This document shows, one piece after another, positions 14,198 to 23,100 of a stretch of 31,721 nucleotides of DNA (positions are counted from its first letter, which is position 1; each line of letters begins with the position of its first letter). The notes under the pieces are model-generated. The model did not search any database. It was given only the letters and a program-made list of their open reading frames with translations, and was not told where the DNA came from. Location of the stretch: the NCBI GenBank assembly GCA_050292445.1, contig JBNKLQ010000037.1, forward strand, positions 1 through 31,721. Reading direction: 5' to 3'. Source of the stretch: Leptofilum sp050292445. GTDB lineage: Bacteria > Chloroflexota > Anaerolineae > Promineifilales > Promineifilaceae. The translations under genes and the position numbers were made by a program.

Positions 14198-15694
14198 CTA
14201 TTGCTGGGTAGCGATTCTATCTTCCTGGATAGAGGGACCAACTACCGAGCCGTCAAAACCATAACCGCCATTGGCTTCGATGTCGGCATTGATCTCATCG
14301 GTTGCTGCATCTAGCGCTTCTATAACATCGGCACCGTTGGCAATATCGGCCAGGGCTTTCTCAAAGGTCAAAGCGGCAGACAAATAAGCCGGGGTGGGCG
14401 GACGGAGTGTTGCCTGAGCCGCTGAGTATTCAAAGAAGATTTCGAGAGGGGCACCCGATGCGAAGTTTATGGAGGCAGCTGCGCTGCTTGGTGTCGGCGG
14501 AATCACAAAAATGCCGTCCGAGAAGGCGACCAGATATTGATCCTGCATCATGAATTCGATGAATTGGGTGGCACCTTCTTTGTGTTCGGAGGCGGCGGAC
14601 ACGCCAAACTGCCAGCTCGCTGCGCCGATTCGTGACCCATTGCCAAAGTTAGGTGCAGGCAGGAAAAGGGCATCATCGCCAAATGTCTCCAGCGCCGTGG
14701 CACCGGCCCAAATTCCGTTCCAGGACATCGCGTAACGGCCGTCGATAAAACCGGTATCACGATCGGCAGAATCCTGGGTGGTACCGGGAGCCATGCCGCG
14801 CTCAAACAGGCTCTGCCACCATTCACCAAAGGCAATGGCTTCCGGCCCGTTCAGAGCGCCTTCGGCCGTGGTATAAGTGGACCGGTCAATGATGTCACCA
14901 CCAAAGCTCTGCAGCAGTGGCGAGAAGGCGTAGGGATACCATTCACCTGTCCAGGCCATGCCTGGGTCCAACGCGTATTCAAACTCGCCGCTATCCTGCA
15001 AGGTTACCAGCGCCGCGTCGAACTCTTCCAAATCCCACGGATCATCCAGGGTGGGAATGCGGATGTCATACTGATCCAGCACCGATTTTCGCGTGAATAG
15101 AGCGACTGCTGCGTCCCATAGCCCGACTGAGTAGACTTGTCCATCCCATTGGCCAATCGCGCCGGGCAGCCAATTGTCCAACGCGCCATCGGATAATTCC
15201 AGCGGGGCCATGTAGCCTGCCCAGGCCCAGTTGGGCATCACGGGGCCGTCCACATCAATGATGTCCGGTAGCTCACCGGCCAGGGCGGCAGCGACCACTG
15301 ATTCGTTGTAGCTGATTTGTGGGAAGTCTTGCACTTCAACCATGTACTGGTCTTGAGACGCGTTAAAGTCATTGACGATGTTCAGGAGGATATCGCGTTC
15401 TACTTCATTGCCAGCCCCGTGATACCACATACTGAGAACGACAGGGCCTTCCATGACCTCTTCGGCAGCCGGTTCATCGGCAACGTCTTCAGTCGGTTCA
15501 ACTGCTATTACCTCTTCGGTTGGTTCTGCAGCAACGTCCTCAGCAGGTGCTTCGGCAGCATCATCTTGGACAGCGCCTGTATCTGATTCGCTCGTGTCTG
15601 GGGTTTCGCTGGTATCCCCACCACAAGCCACCATTAGAATGATTAAAATTGACACAAATAGAACGGTTAACGGCCGTTTCCACACGGTTTTCAT
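14198..15694 (-). CDS. Extracellular solute-binding lipoprotein of the sugar importer (family 1)
   Basis: 498 residues. The N-terminus MKTVWKRPLTVLFVSILIILMVAC is a lipoprotein signal with lipobox MVAC (Cys24). Residues 26-80 form an acidic, low-complexity tether made of EPTE/EEV/ADEPA units. The mature domain begins at about VVLSMWYHGAGNEVERDILLNIV and shows the family-1 pattern (MSWNGIWAGA, ASWQFGVSA), consistent with oligosaccharide binding. The ATG at 15694 follows AAGGAGAG. It is the first gene of the importer operon; the two permeases and GH32 follow. The ATPase must come from elsewhere in the genome (a shared MsmK/UgpC-type protein). ACGGCCGT at 15670 lies in the signal peptide (KRPLTV), and at 14735 in IDGRYAM. 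Confidence 0.95.
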   Translation of the reverse strand: MKTVWKRPLTVLFVSILIILMVACGGDTSETPDTSESDTGAVQDDAAEAPAEDVAAEPTEEVIAVEPTEDVADEPAAEEVMEGPVVLSMWYHGAGNEVERDILLNIVNDFNASQDQYMVEVQDFPQISYNESVVAAALAGELPDIIDVDGPVMPNWAWAGYMAPLELSDGALDNWLPGAIGQWDGQVYSVGLWDAAVALFTRKSVLDQYDIRIPTLDDPWDLEEFDAALVTLQDSGEFEYALDPGMAWTGEWYPYAFSPLLQSFGGDIIDRSTYTTAEGALNGPEAIAFGEWWQSLFERGMAPGTTQDSADRDTGFIDGRYAMSWNGIWAGATALETFGDDALFLPAPNFGNGSRIGAASWQFGVSAASEHKEGATQFIEFMMQDQYLVAFSDGIFVIPPTPSSAAASINFASGAPLEIFFEYSAAQATLRPPTPAYLSAALTFEKALADIANGADVIEALDAATDEINADIEANGGYGFDGSVVGPSIQEDRIATQQ

Positions 15695-15733
15695 TTCTCT
15701 CTCCTTAAAAACTAGGATGCGTATGCCAATTAG

Positions 15734-15755
15734 GCTCTTCCTGACATAGAAGAGC
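15734..15755. promoter_or_regulatory. Dyad in the leader of the binding-protein gene
   Basis: GCTCTTC (15734-15740) and GAAGAGC (15749-15755) with 8 bases between, 40 bases upstream of the start codon. It could be an operator or an mRNA hairpin. It does not resemble the LacI-type dyad upstream of the regulator gene, and I found no convincing promoter for this gene. Confidence 0.35.
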
Positions 15756-15834
15756 TAAGAAATCTGTAAATAAAGTTGTGCAATTAAGGGTTGGGAGTTC
15801 AGAGAATTTCTTCTATAATGGCCTCCTTCAAGGT

Positions 15835-15891
15835 GGTAATCGGCGCAACTTATCGGTTTTTCACAGGACAGATAATGAGTTGCCGATTACC
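15835..15891. terminator. Hairpin downstream of the lacI-type gene
   Basis: Perfect 10-base arms GGTAATCGGC (15835-15844) and GCCGATTACC (15882-15891), with imperfect inner pairing between AACTTATC and GATAATGAGTT. It starts 20 bases beyond the LacI stop codon and precedes the transporter operon. There is no T-run after it on the minus strand; termination is the simplest guess, and a regulatory leader element is the alternative. Confidence 0.45.
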
Positions 15892-15910
15892 TTCTTTTTC
15901 TATTTGGCTC

Positions 15911-16945
15911 TCAAGTCGATGAACGCTCGATGAGCGGGCATTCTAGTAATAACTGTTGGGGCGATGTTATTGGCTCAGTGCCCTGATTTTGTTGCTTAAT
16001 CAGTTCCAGCAAATGCGTTACAGCCCAATCTCCCATTTCGTAATGTGGTAATTCCATTGTGGTCAAGCCAGGGCTTAGTTCGGCCGCGATGAACTCTTGA
16101 TTATCAAAGCCAATGACGGCCACATCGTTAGGAATGGATAAATTGAGCGCACGTAAGGCGTCATAAGCACCCATCGCCATGCGGTCGTTGTAGCAAAAAA
16201 GCGCGGTGGGGGGCTGTTCAAGCTGCATGAGCGCCATCGCGCCGCGATACCCATGCCGGGCGATACTCTCGCCTTGAAAAACTGTCAGGCCAGGATCGAA
16301 AGGCACGTCGAATTCGGCCAATGCCTGTTTGTAACCAGCAAAGCGACCAACTGTGGCCGGTACGCCAGACTCATCACAAATGAATCCAATCCGCCGATGC
16401 CCTTTTTGCAGCAGATGTAAGGTGGCGTCATACCCGCCCTTGACTTCATCAGGCACGACAGATGGCAGCGACCGATCTTGTACAAAACAGTTGAGTAAAA
16501 TGGTGGGAACTTCAAGGATGTTTTCAGGAGGATGCGCTTCCCGATGGTATACGCTGGCGTAAATGATGCCGTCCACCTGCCGGTCAAGCAGGGCGTTAAC
16601 GGCCGTTTCTTTCATAGCCTGATTCCTGTCGGTATCAACCAGCAGGAGTAAATGGTTATTTTCCCAGGCCCGTTCCTTTGCCCCTTGAATCATCTGGCCG
16701 GTAAAGGCTGTGGCGGAAATCATATCGGAGATAAACCCGATGGTCTGGGTTTTTTGAGAGCGCAGGCCGCTGGCAATGATATTGCGCCTATAGTTCAGTT
16801 TTGCGGCCGCAGCCAGGACACGTTCGCGTGTTTCCGGGGAGAAGTTATCGGCTATTTCTACTTTATTCAGGATAAAGGAGACCGTCGTGCGGGAAACACC
16901 GGCTAAATCAGCTACATCTTGCATGGACGGCCGTTTGGCAGTCAT
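15911..16945 (-). CDS. LacI/GalR-family transcriptional regulator
   Basis: 344 residues from the ATG at 16945 (AGAGGA seven bases upstream; a GTG just before it is less likely). The N-terminal helix-turn-helix is at residues 6-27, MQDVADLAGVSRTTVSFILN, with hinge helix NIIASGLRS near residue 57. The periplasmic-binding-protein-like domain follows (TIGFISDM, GHRRIGFICDE, VIGFDNQEFIAAELSPGLTTM). It probably senses the imported sugar or its product and represses the adjacent transport and GH32 operon and itself. Its own promoter carries a good dyad operator. ACGGCCGT lies at 16927 (KRP) and 16599 (ETAV). Confidence 0.95.
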   Translation of the reverse strand: MTAKRPSMQDVADLAGVSRTTVSFILNKVEIADNFSPETRERVLAAAAKLNYRRNIIASGLRSQKTQTIGFISDMISATAFTGQMIQGAKERAWENNHLLLLVDTDRNQAMKETAVNALLDRQVDGIIYASVYHREAHPPENILEVPTILLNCFVQDRSLPSVVPDEVKGGYDATLHLLQKGHRRIGFICDESGVPATVGRFAGYKQALAEFDVPFDPGLTVFQGESIARHGYRGAMALMQLEQPPTALFCYNDRMAMGAYDALRALNLSIPNDVAVIGFDNQEFIAAELSPGLTTMELPHYEMGDWAVTHLLELIKQQNQGTEPITSPQQLLLECPLIERSST

Positions 16946-16959
16946 CACCTTATCCTCTC

Positions 16960-16988
16960 ATTAACACGGTTTATTAAATCGTGTTAAT
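16960..16988. promoter_or_regulatory. LacI-type operator at the regulator's own promoter
   Basis: ATTAACACG (16960-16968) and CGTGTTAAT (16980-16988) form a perfect 9-base dyad separated by 11 bases. On the minus strand it starts directly after the -10 box and covers the expected transcription start, ending shortly before the ribosome site, so it is well placed for autorepression. Confidence 0.65.
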
Positions 16989-17017
16989 AGAATAACTTGC
17001 ACCTGAAACTTTGTCAA
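16989..17017 (-). promoter_or_regulatory. Promoter of the LacI-type regulator
   Basis: On the minus strand TTGACA (17017-17012) and TATTCT (16994-16989) are separated by 17 bases. The -35 is a perfect match and the operator dyad follows immediately. Confidence 0.75.
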
Positions 17018-17112
17018 GTGTTATGAAGCCAGTGTGAACGGGGATGCTATTCTGCCTGAGGCTATCCCCAGACGCTAAGGGTGGGTACGGGGGAGGATAG
17101 TTGGTCAATATA

Positions 17113-17142
17113 TTGACAAAATATAGACAGATGTTGTATACT
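17113..17142 (+). promoter_or_regulatory. Promoter of the sigma factor gene
   Basis: TTGACA (17113-17118) and TATACT (17137-17142) are 18 bases apart. Predicted start near 17149 gives a leader of about 100 bases before the ATG at 17252. Confidence 0.75.
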
Positions 17143-17251
17143 CTGTTCAGTATTTTTTGCATGTTCGATAATTGTTCAGCTTAACAAAGTCAGAAACAAC
17201 AAGAAGAAGAGGCCGGACCAGCTGCATTGATGGGCCTAAAAGGGAAACGCG

Positions 17252-18220
17252 ATGAGATCAAGGACAGACCTGATTGATAAGCAGCATCAGACCAAAATAA
17301 AAAATGTCGGAGAGCCGACATCGTTTGATTTTCTTGGGCAATACCTCAAGGAGAGCCGCCGCACTGAACTGTTAACAGCCCAAGAAGAGCTAGTCCTGGC
17401 TGAACAGATTGCTGCCGGGAAGGAGGCAAATAAGCAGCTTAAAAAAGATCTCTCTGTGGCAGATCGTCAATATTGGCTTTGTGTCAAAGAGCGAGAGAGG
17501 GAAGCCCGGTCCCAGCTGGTGCAGGCCAATATGCGCCTCGTCATTAGCATTGCCAAAAAGTATCGGGGGCAGGGGTTGGATTTTCTGGATTTAATTCAAG
17601 AAGGGAATGTGGGATTATTAACGGCCGTTGACAAATTCGACCACACGCTAGGCAATCGCTTTAGCACCTATGCCACCTGGTGGATTCGCCAATCAATGAC
17701 CCGAGCCATTGCCAACCACGGCCGTACCATTCGCATCCCGGCCAACAAAACGACCAGCATTCGCCAGCTTTACCTAGCCAAACAAGAGCTGGAACAGGAA
17801 TACGGCCGTCCCCCACGACCAGAGGAATTGGCTGAACACACCAGCATGACGCCCGAGCGGGTACGCCTGCTCCTGCGTATCACCATGCCACTGCTTTCTC
17901 TGGAGCAGCCTGCTGGGACAGAACCAGATTCCGAACTGGGTGCTTTTGTGGAAGATGATTTGTCACCCCGGCCCAACGATGCCGTGGCTGAGAAGCTGCT
18001 GCATGAACGCATTGACCTGCTGCTGGATCACCTGACACCGCGCGAGACAAGTGTGCTTTGTTTGCGCTACGGTTTGCGTGGCCATGAATCACACACGCTT
18101 AAAGAAGTGGGCAAAATGTTCGATTTGTCCCGAGAGCGCATTCGCCAAATTGAGAAAACGGCTCTTAAGAAGCTGCGTCAACCACAGTTCGGGGCGGATT
18201 TGGTTCATTACCTGAATTAA
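17252..18220 (+). CDS. RNA polymerase sigma-70 factor, group 2-like
   Basis: 322 residues. It has region 1.2 (about 24-57, FDFLGQYLKESRRTELLTAQEE), region 2 (about 88-163, with the core-binding and -10 element part RFSTYATWWIRQSMTRAIAN followed by HGRTIRIP), region 3 (about 170-245) and region 4 (about 255-311, HTH LKEVGKMFDLSRERIRQIEK). Region 1.1 is absent, and residues 58-87 replace the long non-conserved segment of RpoD. It therefore looks like a group 2 (RpoS/SigB-of-cyanobacteria type) factor recognising housekeeping-like promoters, rather than an ECF factor. No anti-sigma gene is adjacent. Three ACGGCCGT copies (17621, 17718, 17802) fall in conserved regions and encode LTAV, HGR and YGR, residues natural at those sites. 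Confidence 0.95.
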   Translation: MRSRTDLIDKQHQTKIKNVGEPTSFDFLGQYLKESRRTELLTAQEELVLAEQIAAGKEANKQLKKDLSVADRQYWLCVKEREREARSQLVQANMRLVISIAKKYRGQGLDFLDLIQEGNVGLLTAVDKFDHTLGNRFSTYATWWIRQSMTRAIANHGRTIRIPANKTTSIRQLYLAKQELEQEYGRPPRPEELAEHTSMTPERVRLLLRITMPLLSLEQPAGTEPDSELGAFVEDDLSPRPNDAVAEKLLHERIDLLLDHLTPRETSVLCLRYGLRGHESHTLKEVGKMFDLSRERIRQIEKTALKKLRQPQFGADLVHYLN

Positions 18221-18251
18221 GTGGGGGATAGAAAGTGAATAGAAAGTGATA

Positions 18252-18298
18252 AGTAAAAAGTGAAAAGATGTTGGATCAGTTACTTTTCACTTTTTACT
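18252..18298. terminator. Bidirectional terminator-like hairpin between convergent genes
   Basis: Perfect 16-base arms AGTAAAAAGTGAAAAG (18252-18267) and CTTTTCACTTTTTACT (18283-18298) around 15 bases, between the sigma factor gene and the WS/DGAT gene. Direct repeats of the word AAGTGA extend the left side from 18232, and the right side repeats CTTTTCACTT at 18306-18315. Confidence 0.65.
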
Positions 18299-18310
18299 CG
18301 CTTCTACTTT

Positions 18311-19891
18311 TCACTTGTTTTGGTGAATGTGGCAAAAGTCCGAGCCGTTCTGCGCCCGGTTGCGGCACTGTTTGCCGCTCTTGGTGGTTGCCTGACATTG
18401 GCTGGGTTGTGGGGAAACGGCCGTTTTCACGGGTTCTTGTTTAGCGGCAGACTTGGCTGCTTCAGCCGCTTCAATCGCTTTGGCATCCGCCACCAAGTCC
18501 ATCAGCGCCTCGAACTGTTGGTAAAACCCTTCCATGATAATTTCTGGATCCGGCACCAGACCGACATCGGTGACGATGCCCAGGTGCACTTTATTGGCAT
18601 AGCTAATAATGCTAATGCCTAAAGAGACGCGCCCAGACTGTGGCACCCAGAACATAATTTCATCAATTTTTTGCCCGGCCAGGTAAAGCGGCATGGGTGG
18701 GCCAGGAACATTGGTCATAACGGCCGTTGCTTTAGAGCCAAACAGCTTTACCAGAGTGCCCTGAAACTCCTGCGGCGACATGCCCATGGCGCTAAGAATC
18801 CCCAGAGCTACCGGTGCTTCTTTGGAATTCTTCAATTCCACCATCCGTTTGTGTACCTCATGCAGCCGTTCCAGCGGATCGCCAATGCCCACAGGCAAGG
18901 ACAAAAAGACGATGCCAAATTTGTTGCCCAACTGCCCCATCTCTTGTGGCGTGCGCAGATTGACGGGAACGGCCGCACGGAAGTTCAACCCCTCCACATT
19001 TGCGCCCTTCTTGAGCATGTAATGGCGCAGTGCACCCGTCATGGCGGACACCAGCACGTCGTTGACGGTGCCTCCTGTGATATTTTTTATCGCTTTCACG
19101 TCGCGCAAGGAAAGCGGTCTAGACCAGGCGGCTCGTTTGGCCACGCCCAGCTCTCCTTTAAATATCGTTTTAGGATCGGGCGAGCGAAGGAAAAGGCGAC
19201 CAGCAGCAAACGCGGTATCGGTACCTTTAAGTGCCAGTTCCATAGCGTGTGCTGGATTTACCAGCGATTCCAAGCCTTCAGACGCCATTTTGCTGGTTGT
19301 TTGCCAAACGGTACCCACCGCTTTTGCCCCTTGCTGCACCAGGGCATTAAGGGCGTTGTTCGCCCCGTCATCCTCAATTTCCTCATCCCTATTGGAACTG
19401 CTGCTCGTAGGTGGTGGCCCGCCAGGCACCATGTCTGTGAGGGAGAGCAGGACAAAGACCAGCGCCATGCCATCGGCAATGCAGTGATGCAGCCGACACA
19501 TGATAGCGCAGCCTTCCCCATAATTTTCGATGAGGTGAAACTGCCACAGCGGTTTGGAGAAGTCGAGTGGCGTGCTCATCAAATCGCTCACCATTTCTTG
19601 CAGGGCAGCTTTGTCGCCTGGCGATGGCAACGCCACCCGGTGCAAATGGGCATTGAGATTAAACGTCGGGTCTATTTCCCAGTATGATGGACTAAAAGGC
19701 AGCCGCGATTGCACCACGCGCATACGAAACCGATCAAAGTTTAACAGCTTGTGTTCGATGACGGCTCGAAAATGGTCAAAATCGATCATCTTTTTGAAGG
19801 TGAGGATACCTGACACCATCATCAAATTGGTTGGATCTTCCATGCGCAGCCAGGCTGCATCGACAGTGCTTAGGGGGTGAGATTTAGACAT
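18311..19891 (-). CDS. Wax ester synthase/diacylglycerol acyltransferase (WS/DGAT) with C-terminal Cys/His tail
   Basis: 526 residues; usual WS/DGAT enzymes have about 450-480. The active-site motif HHCIADG is at 135-141 and the start SKSHPLSTVDAAWLRMED is typical. The family joins fatty acyl-CoA to long-chain alcohols or diacylglycerol to make wax esters or triacylglycerol at the membrane. After a low-complexity linker (residues about 470-497, AAEAAKSAAKQEPVKTAVSP) comes a 29-residue tail with C499, C509, C520 and H523, like the small domain CxATTxxGxxCxxxxxxGSxxCxxH seen at the ends of varied bacterial proteins; it may bind zinc. The start ATG has AAGGAG at 19905-19900. ACGGCCGT occurs in the linker (18417) and at 18720. 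Confidence 0.92.
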   Translation of the reverse strand: MSKSHPLSTVDAAWLRMEDPTNLMMVSGILTFKKMIDFDHFRAVIEHKLLNFDRFRMRVVQSRLPFSPSYWEIDPTFNLNAHLHRVALPSPGDKAALQEMVSDLMSTPLDFSKPLWQFHLIENYGEGCAIMCRLHHCIADGMALVFVLLSLTDMVPGGPPPTSSSSNRDEEIEDDGANNALNALVQQGAKAVGTVWQTTSKMASEGLESLVNPAHAMELALKGTDTAFAAGRLFLRSPDPKTIFKGELGVAKRAAWSRPLSLRDVKAIKNITGGTVNDVLVSAMTGALRHYMLKKGANVEGLNFRAAVPVNLRTPQEMGQLGNKFGIVFLSLPVGIGDPLERLHEVHKRMVELKNSKEAPVALGILSAMGMSPQEFQGTLVKLFGSKATAVMTNVPGPPMPLYLAGQKIDEIMFWVPQSGRVSLGISIISYANKVHLGIVTDVGLVPDPEIIMEGFYQQFEALMDLVADAKAIEAAEAAKSAAKQEPVKTAVSPQPSQCQATTKSGKQCRNRAQNGSDFCHIHQNK

Positions 19892-19905
19892 ACGGCCGTC
19901 TCCTT
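19892..19905 (-). promoter_or_regulatory. Ribosome binding site whose spacer is exactly the iterated palindrome
   Basis: On the minus strand AAGGAG (19905-19900) is followed by ACGGCCGT (19899-19892) and then directly by the ATG (19891). The palindrome provides the entire 8-base spacer, an optimal length. Confidence 0.8.
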
Positions 19906-20064
19906 AAAAATAATCAGCACAGAGGTGATACGTCGCTGAGAAAACGAAAAATTTTGTCACAAATGGATGTTATTCATGCTGATGGTAAACAGTAGCGTCT
20001 ATCCCTGCCAGTATAACTCAGCCAGAGGTGACTGACCATATCCTGCTGTTTGTAAACCGGATTA

Positions 20065-20094
20065 TTGTCCATAGTCGTGCCGCTTTTGTAAAAT
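20065..20094 (+). promoter_or_regulatory. Promoter of the BTAD regulator gene, possibly leaderless
   Basis: TTGTCC (20065-20070) and TAAAAT (20089-20094) are 18 bases apart; the start of transcription would be at about 20101-20103, on the ATG chosen for this gene. No ribosome site is present upstream of that ATG. Confidence 0.45.
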
Positions 20095-20102
20095 CATCTA
20101 TT

Positions 20103-23100
20103 ATGAGCCACATGATTCCCATTCAGCTCCAGTTATTAGGCACTTTTTCTCTAAAAGTCAATGGTGCTACGCCTGTGCTGCGCCGCAAGACGCGGGCGCT
20201 GATTGCTTTTTTGGCGACGGTGGGGCAACCTCAACCCCGACGAAAACTCATGATGCTATTTTGCCCGGAGGCAAACGCGCCCAGCCGTGCCTTGGCTGTG
20301 CTGTTGAGCCGGGTGCGCAAGCAATTGGGGCGGGAGATTTTGCATACCGACGGGGAGATGATCCGGCTTGATTTTGACACCGCAACGGTGGATGTGGCGC
20401 AATTTTTGGCCATTTTGGAAGATGCCCAAAATGAGCCCACGGTGCCACAGTTGCAAACGGCCGTTTCCCTCTATCGCGCTGAATTTTTAGCCGGGCTTAC
20501 CCTGGATGATGCCCCGGAGTTTGACCAGTGGGTGCTGGTGCAGCAGGCTCGCTTCCGCCACTTGCTGGAGCGCGGATTGGTGCGTCTGATAACGCAATTG
20601 ATGGCGCAGGAGCAGACGGAAGCAGCCTTGCCGGTTGCCCAGCAGTTGGTGCAGCATAACCCGCTGCTGGAAGAAGGGCATGCCCGCCTGATGCTGCTTT
20701 ATGCGCAAACAGGGCAGCGGGCAGCGGCCGTGGCGCAATACGAACAATGCTGTGCCCATTTGCAGGCGGAACTGGCCGTGGAGCCTACGCCGGAATTGCA
20801 AACGCTATATGCCCAAATTAAGGCGGGCAAAGTTGGCCAGCCAATGCCCGTTGCTCTGCCCGCAACTCCTGAAGCCAGCGTGACCAAAACGGCCGATTTT
20901 GTGGGACGCGATGCCGAGATGAGCCAACTGCTGGCAGTGTGGCGGGCTGCGCAGGCAGGCACAGGCCAGATTTTGCTCATTGAGGCGGACGCTGGCGCTG
21001 GGAAATCCCGACTGGTGCAAGAATTCGCCGCCCACTTGCGGCCGGGGCAAGCGTTGTTGGGGCATTGCTATGAATCCACCATGGCCTTGCCGTTTCAGCC
21101 GTGGCAGGAAATATTAACCGCGCATTTGGCCCAGTGGGACGACGCTGCGCTTCAGGCGCTGCCGCTGTTTGTGCAGCTGTATTTGTCTCGTTTGTTGCCA
21201 GCTCAGGCAGAGCGGTTTTTGGGAGGAACGGCCGTTTCCCATCCCATCCAGGCAGGCGAATTGGGGCAGTTGTTAACGACCGTTTTTGATTTTCTTAGCC
21301 GTTCCCCAGATGGCGGCAGCCAGCCACGCCTGCTTTTTATCGACGATTTGCAGTGGGCGGATGAAGCCAGCTTGCAGCTTTTTTCCACCATTGCCCTGCG
21401 CCTGGCCAGGCAGCCCATTTTGTTGGTTGGCGCTTTGCGGCGGGAAGATAGGGAGAATTCCCCGGCCTTACAAACATTGCTTCATGATTTGTCGCGCAAA
21501 TCGGCCCATCGTATGCAGCTTTCTGTCTTTTCTGTCCAAACCATCCAGCAGTTGATGGAGCATTTGTGGCCGGAGCTGCCGCTAGGCTACCGGGAGCATG
21601 TGGCGCGGATGGTGGCACAGGCGACTGGGGGAAACGCCTTGTTTGTGACAGAGCTTTTGATGGAATTAAGCCAGGCGGAAACGCTGCCAGAAACGCTGCC
21701 CGTGCCGCCTAGCGTCCGCGAGTTGGTCAACCGGCGGCTGCAACGCATGACCCTGAGCGGGCGGCAGGTGCTGGAAGCTTTGGCCGTGTTGAACAGTCCG
21801 GCCACATTGGTGCTGGTCCAACGGGTGAGCGCTCGCAGCGAGGAAGAAGCGGTGGTGGCCATTGAGGTGGGGGTGCGGCAAGGGCTGTTGGTTTGCGATG
21901 AGGCAAAACGGCCGTTCACTCACGATTTTCGGCATGAGTTGGTGCGGGAAGCGGTGCTGGCTCAGCTGGGCGGGGTGCGTCGTGAACTGCTGCACCGGCG
22001 GGCGGCGCGGCAGCTGGAAATTATGGGGGCGACGGCGGCTATTCTAGCCTACCATTGGGGCAAAGCGGGGGAAGTTGACAAGGAGACCCACTATTTAATA
22101 AAGGCAGGGTTGGCGGCAACGGCCGTTTATGCTCATGAAGAAGCGATCCATCATTTTCAACATGCGCTGCCCCGTCTCACAGATTTGCCCGAAAAGGTCG
22201 ACATCTTGTGCCGCATGGGTGAAAGCTACCACAAGATTGGCAACAGCGAGCAGGCAGAAGCGGTTTATCGGGAAGCAGAGGCACTTGCCCAAACTATTAA
22301 AAATCCGGAATTAAAGGCGCGCACTGCCGCCGCTTTGGGGCATCTGTATTTAGCCAATGCCAATTATCCGGCGGCGAGTGAGCAGTTTGATCGTGCGTTG
22401 GCTAGTTACGGAGTGAGTGATCATCCAGACAAAATCAACGTGCTGGATGGTTTGGCCACGCTGCACTTGCGGCAGGGCGCGTTCAACCGGGCGATTGACT
22501 TTGCCCAGGAGGCATTGCGCCTGGCCAGAGCGCAAAAAAATGAGCGCGAAGAGGTGCGCTGTTTAGCCACGGTGGGCATGATTCTCACCTTTACGGGCGA
22601 CTACGAAAATGCGTTCAAGGTGTTCAACGAGGGCATCGCCTTGGCGGAAGCTGCCAATAATTTGACCGGGCTGGCAAAATGTTACGCAAATGCCAGTAGC
22701 CTATTTTATTACAAAGGGGAGCTGGCGGAATCGTTAAGCTACACGGAGCGGGCCTGGCAAATTGATAAGCAGTTGGGGCATCAGCATGGCATTGCCCGCC
22801 ATCTGGGCAACATGGGGCTGGTGTTGCTGGATTTAGGCGAGCCTGAGCGGGCGCTGTTGCACATGCAGCAGGCATTGGCGATGGAAGAGGCGCTGGGAAA
22901 CCGAGAGGGCATGTCGCGCAACATTGGCAACATGGCGCTGATTTATTTTCGGCAGGAGGCGTTTGCAACGGCCGTTCCTTACATCGAACAAGCGCTGGCC
23001 CTGGAAAAGGAGCTAAACAATCAGGAAGGTATTGCCCGCAATTACGCCAACCTGGGCATGATTTATCATCATTTGGGGCAATATGAACAGGCACTGGTCG

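Larger units (their letters stand above)
16946..17251. other. Divergent regulatory region between lacI-type and sigma-factor genes; no gene
   Basis: This 306-base gap has promoters for both flanking genes and one operator dyad, annotated separately. Between them (about 17020-17100) I see no other structure, and no open frame with protein-like composition. The sigma-factor leader (about 17149-17251) contains a weak hairpin, AGGCC...GGGCCT, just upstream of the ribosome site. Confidence 0.6.

Noticed and set aside
17230..17277. A 15-codon upstream frame overlapping the sigma factor start
   Set aside because: It has no ribosome site and the leader is well explained by the ribosome site for the ATG at 17252.
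18671..19687. Open frame of 338 codons on the plus strand opposite the WS/DGAT gene
   Set aside because: Cys/His/Arg-rich composition typical of an antisense shadow; the acyltransferase on the other strand has its active-site motif.
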